Positions 1 to 8,950 of a stretch of 64,000 bases of DNA are shown one piece after another. Both the position numbers and the translations under genes were made by a program. The notes below the pieces were generated by a model. It did not search any database and had not been told where the DNA came from. It saw nothing but the letters and a program-made list of their open reading frames with translations. The DNA is from Fluviicola sp. XM-24bin1 (GTDB lineage Bacteria > Bacteroidota > Bacteroidia > Flavobacteriales_D > Crocinitomicaceae), in assembly GCA_003149635.1 (NCBI GenBank), contig QCWI01000006.1, positions 185,677-249,676 of the forward strand, read 5' to 3'. Numbering within the stretch: position 1 is the stretch's first letter; each line of letters begins with the position of its first letter.

Positions 1-788
1 AGGAGAACTACACGGATTCAACTTTTGAGGCTTCAATGGCCAATTTCCGAATGGATGACGGTGTGAAGCTTTTTGAAGGTGAGATCGATAAGAAGTTCAA
101 GAAACTTAAGCCGATTGAGGAGAAATTGACCGATGGATTTAAGCATTTAAAGTATCATTTGCCAGATGCTAAAATGCCTTCACACATCGTTTTCATGAAT
201 ACGCTGTTCCGATCTAGCGTTTGGGTAACGGAGAAAGAAGTAGGAATTGGATTGGGTAATTATCTCGGCCCGAGATCAAAGACAGTACAAAAAACCGATC
301 CGAATGTGATGTACAAATGGATGCGTGAAGCCATGCGTAAAGAGTACCTAGAGCGCGATGTCGTTGAGAATTGGGTGAGTACGCACTTGGTAGAAGCTGT
401 CGATTTGAACCTGGCCAGTGATTTGATTTACTACGGAAAGGTGATGTACTTGGTGAAAGCCGCGTATCCAGAAATACACGACCGATTGGTGTTGAGATAT
501 ACGAAATCGCAATGGAATTGGGCCGAAAAGAACGAACAGGCATTTTGGGATTATCTCATGCAGAATCAAATGTTTTACAAGAATGAGGAGATCACAAAGT
601 TGAACTTATTCAATGCCGGGCCTAAGACTCCAGGATTGCCAATCAAAGGATCACCAGATCGATTGGGGAAATATCTAGGGTACAAAATTGTATGCGATTA
701 CATGGCGGAAACTGAGGCTACTGTTGCCCAAATGATCAAAACGGATTACAAGAAAATTTTACAGAAATACAAGCCGGGGGAGGAGTAA
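1..788 (+). CDS. gldB: gliding motility lipoprotein GldB, 5' end outside window
   Basis: The frame is open from base 3 with no start before the window edge, so about 262 residues of the C-terminal part are present. The first in-frame ATG (36) is probably internal. GldB is an envelope lipoprotein of about 320 residues, needed for gliding and T9SS function in Flavobacterium johnsoniae. Family-like segments seen are YKWMREAMRKEYL, the stretch around RYTKSQWNWAEKNEQAFWDY, and the C-terminal RLGKYLGYKIVCDYM. gldC follows 87 bases downstream, matching the known gldB-gldC order. The lipoprotein signal cannot be seen because it lies upstream of the window. Assignment is by family likeness and is strongly supported by the adjacent gldC. 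Confidence 0.88.
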   Translation, partial: ENYTDSTFEASMANFRMDDGVKLFEGEIDKKFKKLKPIEEKLTDGFKHLKYHLPDAKMPSHIVFMNTLFRSSVWVTEKEVGIGLGNYLGPRSKTVQKTDPNVMYKWMREAMRKEYLERDVVENWVSTHLVEAVDLNLASDLIYYGKVMYLVKAAYPEIHDRLVLRYTKSQWNWAEKNEQAFWDYLMQNQMFYKNEEITKLNLFNAGPKTPGLPIKGSPDRLGKYLGYKIVCDYMAETEATVAQMIKTDYKKILQKYKPGEE

Positions 789-792
789 CGCC

Positions 793-836
793 CTTCGAGA
801 GCCTCAGGGCTCGGTTGTGGACTGAGGCTCTCGAAG
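793..836. repeat. 15-bp perfect inverted repeat between gldB and gldC
   Basis: The arms CTTCGAGAGCCTCAG (793-807) and CTGAGGCTCTCGAAG (822-836) pair perfectly around a 14-base loop. No T-run follows, so it is a poor intrinsic terminator. The right arm recurs exactly at 22447-22461 after recX, and its CTGAGGC core recurs at 30412-30418, so it belongs to a dispersed family. In mRNA the hairpin could set the gldB:gldC expression ratio or stabilise the 3' end of gldB; that role is inference. Confidence 0.8.
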
Positions 837-875
837 TCCACGGTGATTTGACAATAATTAAGAATACAATAAGAT

Positions 876-1226
876 ATGCAGGAAGATAAAATAGTAAAGA
901 CATCGAAAGTGTCTGTGGAGGTTGGATTGAATGAAAACAATCTTCCGATTAAAATGCGCTGGACGGCACCAGACGGGTCGGTTGAAAATGCGCCAGCGAA
1001 GGCCATGTTGCTTTCCTTGTGGGATCCAACGGAGAACAATACGATGAAGATTGATCTTTGGACGAAGGATATGTCCGTAGAGGAAATGAAGCAGTTTTTC
1101 CATCAAACGCTTTTGACGCTTTCCGATACCTTCGAAAGAGCAACGGGAGAGCACAATATCAGCGAAGATTTGCGTGATTACTGCTACCACTTCGCCGATA
1201 AAATGAACATTTTACCTGAAGAATAA
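876..1226 (+). CDS. gldC: gliding motility protein GldC
   Basis: The product is 116 residues with no signal peptide or membrane segment, close to the usual GldC length of about 110. The central LSLWDPTENNTMKIDLWTKD and the C-terminal FERATGEHNISEDLRDYC are what I recognise as GldC. In F. johnsoniae GldC supports gliding but is not essential for it, and acts together with the lipoprotein GldB. The gene lies downstream of gldB and its stop overlaps the next start (TAATG at 1224-1228), so gldB-gldC-DUF2797 probably form one transcript. Confidence is high because sequence and neighbourhood agree. Confidence 0.9.
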   Translation: MQEDKIVKTSKVSVEVGLNENNLPIKMRWTAPDGSVENAPAKAMLLSLWDPTENNTMKIDLWTKDMSVEEMKQFFHQTLLTLSDTFERATGEHNISEDLRDYCYHFADKMNILPEE

Positions 1227-2014
1227 TGGTTGAGGGTAACCTACGTAAGATGAAAACCTCTTTGGAGGATCAAGTTGAATACACATTGATACTCTCTGAA
1301 GAAGTGCGCATGAATGATTTTGTGGGGAAACCGCTGAAAATTGAATTCACTGGTACAATCAATTGTCAAAACTGCGGGAAAGTAACCAAGAAGACTTTCA
1401 GTGATGGCTTTTGCTACAATTGTTTCATTACAGCACCGCAAGCAGCGGAGTGTATCATTCGTCCGGAATTGTGCCGCGCACATTTGGGAGAAGGACGTGA
1501 TCCTGAATGGGAGGAAAAGCATCACAATCAACCGCATGTCGTATATCTAGCCGCATCTAGTGCCATAAAAGTAGGAATTACGAGAATGGAACAAGTTCCG
1601 ACGCGCTGGATGGATCAAGGAGCTTCATCAGCTGTGATTTTGTGCGAGACGCCGAACCGTTATGAAGCGGGTAGGATAGAGGTTGCCATGAAATCCATTT
1701 ACACGGATAAAACGTCTTGGCAGAAGATGTTGAAAAACGAAATCGATGATGAAATCGACCTGTTAGATGAAAAATGGTCGTTGGAAGATCAGCTACCGGG
1801 GGATATTTTGGATTACTTCTCTGAGGATGAAACGCTCTATGAATTGAACTATCCGGTTTTGGAGTATCCAACAAAAGTGAAGAGTACTTCATTGGATAAA
1901 ATGCCTGTCATTGAAGGTGTTTTACAAGGGATTAAAGGGCAGTATTTTCTCTTCGAAGGTGGACAAGTTTTCAATGTTCGTAAACACACAGGATATTATG
2001 TACAAATTTCTTAG
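1226..2014 (+). CDS. DUF2797 family protein
   Basis: The product is 262 residues, cytoplasmic, with no signal peptide. Two CxxC pairs near the N-terminus (CQNCGKVTKK, then CYNCF about 18 residues later) suggest a zinc site. The central HVVYLAASSAIKVGITR is characteristic of DUF2797, which has some likeness to GIY-YIG-type folds (the VYLA...KVGIT pattern). The molecular function is unknown to me. The start overlaps the gldC stop by one base. The 3' end overlaps the start of the next gene by 17 bases in another frame, a tight packing consistent with one operon. A second in-frame ATG lies eight codons in, but the TAATG overlap favours the first. Confidence 0.72.
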   Translation: MVEGNLRKMKTSLEDQVEYTLILSEEVRMNDFVGKPLKIEFTGTINCQNCGKVTKKTFSDGFCYNCFITAPQAAECIIRPELCRAHLGEGRDPEWEEKHHNQPHVVYLAASSAIKVGITRMEQVPTRWMDQGASSAVILCETPNRYEAGRIEVAMKSIYTDKTSWQKMLKNEIDDEIDLLDEKWSLEDQLPGDILDYFSEDETLYELNYPVLEYPTKVKSTSLDKMPVIEGVLQGIKGQYFLFEGGQVFNVRKHTGYYVQIS

Positions 2015-3269
2015 CCTACTACTTTTACTTGTTTCTTTTCAATCGAATGCGCAGAACTGGAATTGGACGGAATTAAGTCCGATGCCTTTTAGAACTGCTA
2101 ACAATGCGGTATGTGAAGCGGTTGTCAATGGAAACGAATACGTGTACTCCTTCGGCGGGATTGACACGTCTAAAATCTATTCAGGAATTCACAATCGCAG
2201 TTTCAAATACGATGTCGCAGCGGATACTTGGACGGAAATTGCTCCTCTACCGGATACGATGACTAAAATCGCGGCGGCTGCTTCATTTGTGAATGGAAAG
2301 ATTTACATCATTGGGGGCTATTCCGTATTTGCGAATAACAATGAGGAATCATCCAATCGCGTGCATGTTTACGATCCTGTAATGGATACGTATGAAACCG
2401 ATGGCGCGCCGATTCCAACGAAAATTGACGATCAAGTACAATGTGTGTATAAAGACAGTTTGATTTTTGTTGTCACCGGGTGGAGTGATTTCGGTAACGT
2501 ACCAGAAGTGCAGATTTACGATCCGGCATTGGATCAATGGCAAAGTGGAACGTCAGTTCCCGTAACCTTCCAATATCTCGTTTTCGGTGGATCGGGGTAT
2601 ATCGTTGGAGATACCCTGTACTATCACGGAGGTGCTGCAGGACAATCTTTTGCCGCTAGAAGACATATCCGAAAAGGCTATATCAATCCACAAGATCCAA
2701 CGGATATTACCTGGGAGTTGATGGGGGAAGCTCCAGGAGATCCGGGCTATCGAGCTGCGTGCAGTGGCACGGATGATCGTGTGTTTTGGATCGGTGGATC
2801 GGCAACATCGTACAATTATGACGGAATTGCCTACAACGGTTCGGGAGGTGTAGATCCTTCGGCTCGAATTCTTCATTTCAACCCTAGCGATTCTATGTTT
2901 TTGGACGAAACAACGCAACCGTATGGCGTAATGGATTTGAGAGGAATCGCCAAGCTCGGCAACAATCGTTGGATTATCTGTGGAGGAATGGATACGAATC
3001 AGGTAGTTTCGAATCGAACATTCTTGTTGGAAAGCAATAGTTTGTCTGTGCCTTCAAAAGCTTCTGAGACTTTACAGATTGGATACAGCCAAAACGGGAT
3101 TACTGTAGCCGCTCCGAGTGCAGCGACTTTTGAATTGATGGATCTTTCTGGGAAAATTTTGAAAGCTTTCGAATCATCAAAAGAGATTCAAATCTTGAAC
3201 AGTGAATATACAAATGGAACGTATCTCATTCGTTGGGAGAACGGGGTTGAAACCATTCTGATTCGTTAG
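1998..3269 (+). CDS. secreted kelch-repeat protein with T9SS sorting domain
   Basis: The product is 423 residues. I chose ATG 1998 because MYKFLSLLLLLVSFQSNAQ is a clean signal peptide; earlier in-frame ATGs would bury it. Kelch-type beta-propeller blades follow, for example DTWTEIAPLP then FVNGKIYIIGGYS, and a second set around DQVQCVYKDSLIFVVTGWS. The last 75 residues (ending YLIRWENGVETILIR) resemble a T9SS type A sorting domain, so the mature protein is probably exported and cell-surface attached. It overlaps the preceding DUF2797 gene by 17 bases and converges on the broken kinase gene, whose stop overlaps its own. The ligand is unknown. Confidence 0.78.
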   Translation: MYKFLSLLLLLVSFQSNAQNWNWTELSPMPFRTANNAVCEAVVNGNEYVYSFGGIDTSKIYSGIHNRSFKYDVAADTWTEIAPLPDTMTKIAAAASFVNGKIYIIGGYSVFANNNEESSNRVHVYDPVMDTYETDGAPIPTKIDDQVQCVYKDSLIFVVTGWSDFGNVPEVQIYDPALDQWQSGTSVPVTFQYLVFGGSGYIVGDTLYYHGGAAGQSFAARRHIRKGYINPQDPTDITWELMGEAPGDPGYRAACSGTDDRVFWIGGSATSYNYDGIAYNGSGGVDPSARILHFNPSDSMFLDETTQPYGVMDLRGIAKLGNNRWIICGGMDTNQVVSNRTFLLESNSLSVPSKASETLQIGYSQNGITVAAPSAATFELMDLSGKILKAFESSKEIQILNSEYTNGTYLIRWENGVETILIR

Positions 3270-4491
3270 TTATCCTCCATTAAGCTTTGGCGATCAAATT
3301 GGAAGATATAATGTGTTCCTTCCTTCGTTTCTAGTTCCAACGATCCGTTGAGCTGTTCGGTTAAGGAATTAATCAATTCCAATCCGAAGGATTTTGCATT
3401 ATGCGGTTTCCAAACTCCATTGTCTGAATAGTAAATTTCAACAGTATTATCTCCTTCGTTTCGAATGTCAATGGAAATTATCGTAGCTTTGGTAGTATCG
3501 AAGGCGTGTTTCAAAGAATTCGAGATCAATTCATTGAAAATAAGAGCCAGGGATACCAATGCTTTCGGGTGTACTTCAATGATCTCGCTATTCACTAGCA
3601 ATGAAATCTGCTTTTCAATATTGTAGGAATGAATCAAATCCGCCGAAAGGGATTCTATATATTCCTCCAACTCAATTCGTGACAAATTTTCCGATTGCTA
3701 CATACGCTCGTGGATGTGCGCCATGGAGCGAACGCGGTTGATACTATCTTCGAACTTCTGTTTGGAAGCTTCGTCGGGAATTTCATCCGATTGCAAACGA
3801 AGAAGACCAGTGATTACTTGTAAATTATTCTTACACGGTGATGAATCTCGCTTAGCATAACCGTTTTTTCCTGGTTTTGATGCGCTACCGTCGTATTCTG
3901 TTCCATGAGTTCATCATTGAGGGAACGAAGATCGTTTTCCGCCTTCTTGATGACATTTAAAAACTGAAGAATGAGGAAGGCAATGAGGAGCCCGCAAATC
4001 AAGAAGTTCAATCCTAAAGCAAGGATTTCTCCTTCTTTCAATTCTCCAGGGAGTAACAAGTTATCATTGAGTCGTAGAAATACAAAGAGCAATATTCCAA
4101 CCACGTTCAAAGAAAGAATTACCACTCCCCAATTTTTGCCCAACATGAAGAAGGTATATAGCACGATCACCATGATCCAGAGGACATCCACCATGTGATA
4201 TTGCGTCAGGTAGTAAATCAGGGTATATTGGCACAGCGCGGTTCCGAGCAGGCAGAAAATGCCTGCAACCAGGCCGTATTTGCGCGTTTTTTTGAGAATA
4301 AAGAGAAAGATCCCAACAGAAACAGCGCCAATTACAGTAGGCACGTACGCTGGTTGACCAAGTAAAAAGAGCATACCACCCAGTACGGTAAGTACTACCA
4401 CCATAAAGTAGCAAACGCGCCAAGATAAATTGAAGCGCGCAAGATCATAATGATCCGAATATTCCGTTAGCGGGACTCTAAAAAGGTTCAT
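3266..4491 (-). pseudogene. sensor histidine kinase (HisKA_2 type), broken by a frameshift and a stop
   Basis: Read from ATG 4491, the N-terminal part has about six membrane segments and a coiled stretch, then reaches EIHHRV, the start of a HisKA_2 phosphoacceptor box. At about 3831 one A is missing: restoring it gives VKNNLQVITGLLRLQS and then IHERM. A TAG (3700-3698) then sits where related proteins have Tyr before QSENLS. The remaining 3' part holds an intact ATPase domain with an N box (NELISNSLKHAF) and DNG. Two independent lesions in about 130 bases make a real pseudogene more likely than a single read error. No response regulator is adjacent. Confidence 0.82.
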
Positions 4492-4560
4492 TATCAAGTA
4501 TGTAGAGGCTTTGAAGCTAGTAATTTAAATCAACAAGTCAGGTACTTTTAAAACAGCTGT

Positions 4561-4568
4561 TATCTTTG
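4561..4568 (+). promoter_or_regulatory. TATCTTTG -7 box directly before trmB
   Basis: TATCTTTG matches the Bacteroidota -7 consensus TAnnTTTG exactly and ends four bases before the trmB ATG. Transcription would then start at or within a few bases of the ATG, giving a leaderless or nearly leaderless mRNA. I see no good TTG -33 element at the usual spacing. Confidence 0.6.
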
Positions 4569-4572
4569 CAGC

Positions 4573-5241
4573 ATGGGAAAAGACAAGTTGCGTCGCTTTG
4601 CCGCCGTTAAATCGTTTGATAATTTTTTTGAACCTGTAATTAAGGAGCCGTTTCCGATGAAAGGAAAGTGGCGTTCGACCTATTTCAAGAATGACAATCC
4701 GATCGTTTTAGAGCTGGGTTGTGGTAAAGGTGAATACAGCGTTGGATTGGCGAAACACTATGAAGATCGCAATTTCATCGGGGTGGATATCAAAGGTGCG
4801 CGCATGTTCATCGGGGCGGAAGAAGCCTTGAATAATGGGATGAAGAACGTAGCTTTTCTTAGAACTCGAATTGATTTTATCACGGATTACTTCGAAGACG
4901 GTGAGGTGGATGAAATCTGGCTAACGTTTTCCGATCCGCAACCTAAGAAACCGCGAAAACGATTGAGTTCTCCCTTGTTTGTAGAACGCTACCGAAAGAT
5001 TCTGAAACCAGGAGGTATTGTTCACATGAAAACCGACAGCGATTTGTTGTTTGAATATACGGAAGAACAGATTAAATCCGAGAAATACGATTGCTTAGAG
5101 CTTACTTGGGATTTATACGGCGAACTTCCAGAGAACATCGATCCAACAACTCGTGAAATCTTCCATATCAAAACGCACTACGAGAAATTGTTCACGGCCA
5201 AAGGAGCAACAATTAAATACTGTAAGTTCAAGATTCACTAA
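4573..5241 (+). CDS. trmB: tRNA (guanine-N7-)-methyltransferase TrmB
   Basis: The product is 222 residues, the usual TrmB length. It transfers a methyl group from S-adenosylmethionine to N7 of G46 in the variable loop of tRNAs. Visible motifs are the SAM-binding LELGCGKGEYS (about residue 48), the acidic FIGVDIKGARM, and the family signature LTFSDPQPKKPRKRL with the catalytic Asp and basic patch. The C-terminal HYEKLFTAKG is also typical. The gene stands alone on the plus strand and its 3' end overlaps the convergent esterase gene by 14 bases. Confidence 0.95.
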   Translation: MGKDKLRRFAAVKSFDNFFEPVIKEPFPMKGKWRSTYFKNDNPIVLELGCGKGEYSVGLAKHYEDRNFIGVDIKGARMFIGAEEALNNGMKNVAFLRTRIDFITDYFEDGEVDEIWLTFSDPQPKKPRKRLSSPLFVERYRKILKPGGIVHMKTDSDLLFEYTEEQIKSEKYDCLELTWDLYGELPENIDPTTREIFHIKTHYEKLFTAKGATIKYCKFKIH

Positions 5242-6502
5242 GTTGCTTCACGAGCTTATCAGCTTTCTTTTGATATTTTTTATCCTTCTTGCCAATCTTC
5301 CTGATTAACTCCAGGAATTCCTCCTCTTGCAACGCGTTGTATCCTTGCTCGCACCAATACAGGGCTTCGTCTAGATTCACCACCTTAGACATGTACAACC
5401 AAACGAGTCGCTTGTAAGACCATACACCGGGATCAGGAAAGTAGTTGATGTGTTTTAAATAAGCCTTCTCAGCCGCTCGGTTCGCTCCCATCAATTCTAA
5501 ACATTGAGCTTCGTAGAAGTATTCGCTTGAATCTTGAAAGATCTCAGCATATTTCTGAGTGGCCAAATGAATGTTGGCGCTGTCTTTCGTTTGCACAAAC
5601 AATTCAAAAAGAATGTCAATTTCGGTGAAGTTATACGACGCATGAGCATCATACTTGTCTGCCTTCATTTTGACAAGACTGTCCATAAGTTCCACCGGAT
5701 TTTGACTTCCAATTAGTTTCAAGAGACTATCAGTATTTGGTAGGGAAGAGGAATAATCAGCGTACAATTCTTCCAGTCCCAATGGAATTCCTTGAGGAAC
5801 CATCGTCAGGTGATCGGCGGATTCTAGAATTATGTGTTTGTAGTTAAAGTTGGACGGTTGGCAGGAATCCAGAATCGCTTCGTGTTTCAGTCCAGAATCA
5901 TAGCGATAAGGCGCATCTTTCTTAGCGCTTACGAAAGTAAAGTCGATAGGATGAGTCAAAGAAAGTGAACAGAAATGTTCTGTGTCCTTTTTGAGTTCGT
6001 ATTCGCTCATAGACAGATATCCTTGAAATTCGGGTTCTTCTTCCCAGAGGAAAAATTGAATGAAAGTAGACGAGTTTGAGTGCCCTACGATAGCTCTATA
6101 CTCCGAAGTCGCGTAGGCATTTTCAATTTCTGGAATGAGCTGATTCTTGATAAGCCCTATGAACGCTTGCCCCGTTTCATTCAATTGACTTTTGTCCGAT
6201 TCAATTCCCATATCGTCATTTCGTTGATCGAAATACAATCCAACTACAATCGTAGGAGGCATTTTGGCGATATCAGGGAAGCTGTAGATTTCTGTGCTTG
6301 AGACAAGAGAGTTAAAGAGCAAATCCGCATCCAAGCAATAAATGGTTTGATACCTTTTTGTCGAATCGTAATCCTGGGGAAGCCAAATTTTGTATTTCCG
6401 ATAAGAGTGGGCATGCTCGAACCAGATGGAGTCGGTATGAAAGGTTTGACCAAAGGCGCAGAAAGAGAGAGAAAGTGTGAAAATGCAGATGAATGATTTC
6501 AT
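5228..6502 (-). CDS. secreted alpha/beta-hydrolase (putative esterase) with helical C-terminal repeats
   Basis: The product is 424 residues. MKSFICIFTLSLSFCAFGQ is a signal peptide, so it is periplasmic or secreted. Residues about 20-270 resemble the esterase D/Fes-like family: YKIWLPQDYDSTKRYQTIYCLD near the start, the nucleophile elbow GHSNSS, and ESADHLTMVPQG carrying the probable catalytic His. The last 120 residues look like TPR-type helices (AEKAYLKHINYFPD). The substrate is unknown; relatives cleave siderophore or carbohydrate esters. It is transcribed alone, downstream of nothing obvious, and converges on trmB. Confidence 0.7.
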   Translation of the reverse strand: MKSFICIFTLSLSFCAFGQTFHTDSIWFEHAHSYRKYKIWLPQDYDSTKRYQTIYCLDADLLFNSLVSSTEIYSFPDIAKMPPTIVVGLYFDQRNDDMGIESDKSQLNETGQAFIGLIKNQLIPEIENAYATSEYRAIVGHSNSSTFIQFFLWEEEPEFQGYLSMSEYELKKDTEHFCSLSLTHPIDFTFVSAKKDAPYRYDSGLKHEAILDSCQPSNFNYKHIILESADHLTMVPQGIPLGLEELYADYSSSLPNTDSLLKLIGSQNPVELMDSLVKMKADKYDAHASYNFTEIDILFELFVQTKDSANIHLATQKYAEIFQDSSEYFYEAQCLELMGANRAAEKAYLKHINYFPDPGVWSYKRLVWLYMSKVVNLDEALYWCEQGYNALQEEEFLELIRKIGKKDKKYQKKADKLVKQLSES

Positions 6503-6570
6503 TGTCGTTTTTTTGACAATGATGAGGGAATTCTGCCCTAGGCCAAAGAAATTGGGGGGTGATAAAAGGA

Positions 6571-7632
6571 CTAGACCCCAGTCGAATTCTTGGAGGTCAA
6601 CTCTTTTCGGCTGGAAACACCTTCTTTTTTATACAAAGTATTGATATGCGTTTTCACAGTGCTAACACTGATGAAAAGCTCTTCTGCGATTTCTTTATTG
6701 GATTTCCCATCCAGAATCAAGCGCTTAATGTTCTTTTCCTGTTGGGTAAGATGGGGTTGAATGTTTCTTTTCAATCTTTTTCGTAATCTCCAAATCACAA
6801 CAATTAGGATCAGAATGATCAAATACGAGATGATAATGATCACCGTTTGAATGATGTTTATTCTTTCGAAATTCGAAGTTGTGTCTTGCCCATTTAATTG
6901 CAATTCAATAAGCGCAATCTCCTTGGAGAGTTGATTTGCATGAGAAGATTTATTTCCAATCTTCTCTTCAATTTTCTTGATGAAGCCGATGTGACTTCGA
7001 ATCGATTCAAGGTAGGCTGGAGACAAATTTGCATTTTCCTCAAGCATATAATAACAAGCAAGGAGCTGGTTCTGCGTTCCGCGTTTTTCAACCAATTTGC
7101 GAATGCTCTTATGATAATTAGCGACGAAATGATCTTCGTTGCTTCCCCCATTTTGATAGGCCTTTGTATGGAAGTCCGTTTGAAGCGCATCTAACTTTTG
7201 CCAAATTCCTGCGTTGGAGTTTGCTGACGATATAGGGCCGAATATTTTACCGTCGTTGGACGGTTTTAAAGTCACCGATTGCGATTGCTTCGTAACTAAG
7301 ACCAGATAATTTCTTCCGACACCACCTTTGGAATAATCGGATAGGAATACTTCAATTTCATTGGAATCCGGCGTGACGTGAATTTGATAGATTTTCTCCT
7401 CTGCAGCGAAGAATTCAGCGTCGAATGAAAAGTATCCAGTACTATCTACAGAGGTCACATGAATGATATCGGATGCATCTACAATATCAATATCCCTGTA
7501 ATTATGCTTTACAGAAAGATAAACCTTATTGGGCCAATCGTTGGGAATATTGATGTGTCCGTAAACGGGCGCATCTTGAGAAAATCCAGTAAAGAGGAGA
7601 AGAAGAAATACGAAGGAAAGGTAGAACTTCAT
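6571..7632 (-). CDS. membrane-anchored LuxR-type transcription regulator
   Basis: The product is 353 residues: a signal peptide (MKFYLSFVFLLLLFTGFSQ), about 240 residues of extracytoplasmic domain with a helical second half, one strong membrane segment (VIIIISYLIILILIVVIW), then a cytoplasmic LuxR/GerE helix-turn-helix (LDGKSNKEIAEELFISVSTV). The layout suggests a one-component sensor that reads a periplasmic signal and binds DNA while anchored in the inner membrane. The signal and target genes are unknown. It begins 15 bases after clpX on the same strand and may be cotranscribed with it. Confidence 0.72.
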   Translation of the reverse strand: MKFYLSFVFLLLLFTGFSQDAPVYGHINIPNDWPNKVYLSVKHNYRDIDIVDASDIIHVTSVDSTGYFSFDAEFFAAEEKIYQIHVTPDSNEIEVFLSDYSKGGVGRNYLVLVTKQSQSVTLKPSNDGKIFGPISSANSNAGIWQKLDALQTDFHTKAYQNGGSNEDHFVANYHKSIRKLVEKRGTQNQLLACYYMLEENANLSPAYLESIRSHIGFIKKIEEKIGNKSSHANQLSKEIALIELQLNGQDTTSNFERINIIQTVIIIISYLIILILIVVIWRLRKRLKRNIQPHLTQQEKNIKRLILDGKSNKEIAEELFISVSTVKTHINTLYKKEGVSSRKELTSKNSTGV

Positions 7633-7647
7633 CTCCCAAGACTTTCA

Positions 7648-8874
7648 TTATGCTACACGCAGCTTCGCCAATTTCGATTTCGAGAATTGAGCTTTTGCAT
7701 ATTCATGCGTTACTCTGAATTCGGATTCATCGCGCGAAGGAAGATCGTACATTGCTTCATTCAAGATAGCCTCACAAATAGAACGCAATCCTCGTGCTCC
7801 CAATTCGAATTCAATAGCTTTCTCAACGATGAAGTCGAATACTTCCTTATCGAATTTCAATTCAATTCCATCTAGTTCAAACAAGCGCACGTATTGTTTC
7901 ACCAAAGCATTTTTCGGCTCGGTAAGAATACGTTTTAAGCTTTCTGCGCTTAACGGCTCCAAGTACGTCAAAACTGGGAATCGTCCGATTAATTCGGGAA
8001 TCAATCCGAAAGATTTGATATCCGTTGGATTTACGTATTTCAAAAGCGCGTCTTTCTCAATTTGCTCTTCATCTGAAGACGAGAAACCGATTGTTTGGCG
8101 GTTCACACGATTCGCAATGATTTTTTCGATCCCGTCGAACGCTCCACCACAAACGAAAAGGATATTTCGAGTGTCGATTTGAATCATTTTTTGCTCCGGG
8201 TGCTTACGTCCTCCCTGAGGTGGAACGTTTACCGTAGCGCCCTCAAGAAGTTTCAAGAGTGCCTGTTGTACACCTTCTCCCGAAACATCACGAGTAATAG
8301 AAGGGTTGTCGCTTTTACGTGCAATTTTATCAATCTCATCCACGAAAACAATTCCTTGCTGAGCAGCGTCTACATTGTAGTCAGCCGCTTGCAACAATCG
8401 CGATAGAATACTTTCAACGTCTTCTCCTACATATCCCGCTTCGGTAAGAACCGTTGCATCAGCAATACAGAATGGAACGTTGAGCATTTTTGCAATCGTC
8501 TTCGCTAATAATGTCTTTCCGGTACCCGTGCGTCCTACTAGAACCACGTTTGATTTTTCAATCTCCACGTCGTCACCAAGGTCTTGTTGGTTCAATCGCT
8601 TGTAATGATTGTAAACCGCCACTGACAATACTTTTTTAGCATCGTCCTGACCAATGACATAATCGTCAAGCTTCTCTTTGATCTCAGCAGGCTTCATCAC
8701 GTTTACCACGTGTTCACTCTTCGTATGAGATTGCGAAACTTCCTCCTCTTTGATAATAGTATGCGCTTGCGAAACACAGCTTTCACAGATGTGTCCGGTA
8801 ACACCGGCAATCAGCATTCCTACTTCAGAACGCGATCTTCCGCAAAACGAGCAACCAGCTTCTTTTTTAGACAT
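7648..8874 (-). CDS. clpX: ATP-dependent Clp protease ATPase subunit ClpX
   Basis: The product is 408 residues from ATG 8874 ([14 protein letters not shown]); a TTG five codons earlier is less likely. ClpX is the hexameric AAA+ unfoldase that feeds tagged proteins into ClpP. Visible features are the N-terminal zinc-binding C4 domain (CSFC and CESC pairs), Walker A GRTGTGKT, Walker [11 protein letters not shown], the pore-loop GYVGEDVES and sensor/box regions near LIGRFPV. It follows clpP on the same strand, but a strong terminator-like hairpin lies between them, so the ratio of the two may be set there. Confidence 0.96.
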   Translation of the reverse strand: MSKKEAGCSFCGRSRSEVGMLIAGVTGHICESCVSQAHTIIKEEEVSQSHTKSEHVVNVMKPAEIKEKLDDYVIGQDDAKKVLSVAVYNHYKRLNQQDLGDDVEIEKSNVVLVGRTGTGKTLLAKTIAKMLNVPFCIADATVLTEAGYVGEDVESILSRLLQAADYNVDAAQQGIVFVDEIDKIARKSDNPSITRDVSGEGVQQALLKLLEGATVNVPPQGGRKHPEQKMIQIDTRNILFVCGGAFDGIEKIIANRVNRQTIGFSSSDEEQIEKDALLKYVNPTDIKSFGLIPELIGRFPVLTYLEPLSAESLKRILTEPKNALVKQYVRLFELDGIELKFDKEVFDFIVEKAIEFELGARGLRSICEAILNEAMYDLPSRDESEFRVTHEYAKAQFSKSKLAKLRVA

Positions 8875-8889
8875 AATTTGTTTTGTCAA

Positions 8890-8931
8890 AAAAGCCCTGA
8901 CTTCCGCGTGAAACGGGCCGTCAAGGCTTTT
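8890..8931 (-). terminator. terminator or attenuator between clpP and clpX
   Basis: On the minus strand AAAAGCCTTGAC (8931-8920) pairs with GTCAGGGCTTTT (8901-8890) with one wobble, followed by a T-run. This is a good intrinsic terminator shape lying after clpP and before clpX. It could end most clpP transcripts and lower clpX expression. Confidence 0.75.
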
Positions 8932-8950
8932 AATATTCTACAAAGGTAGT

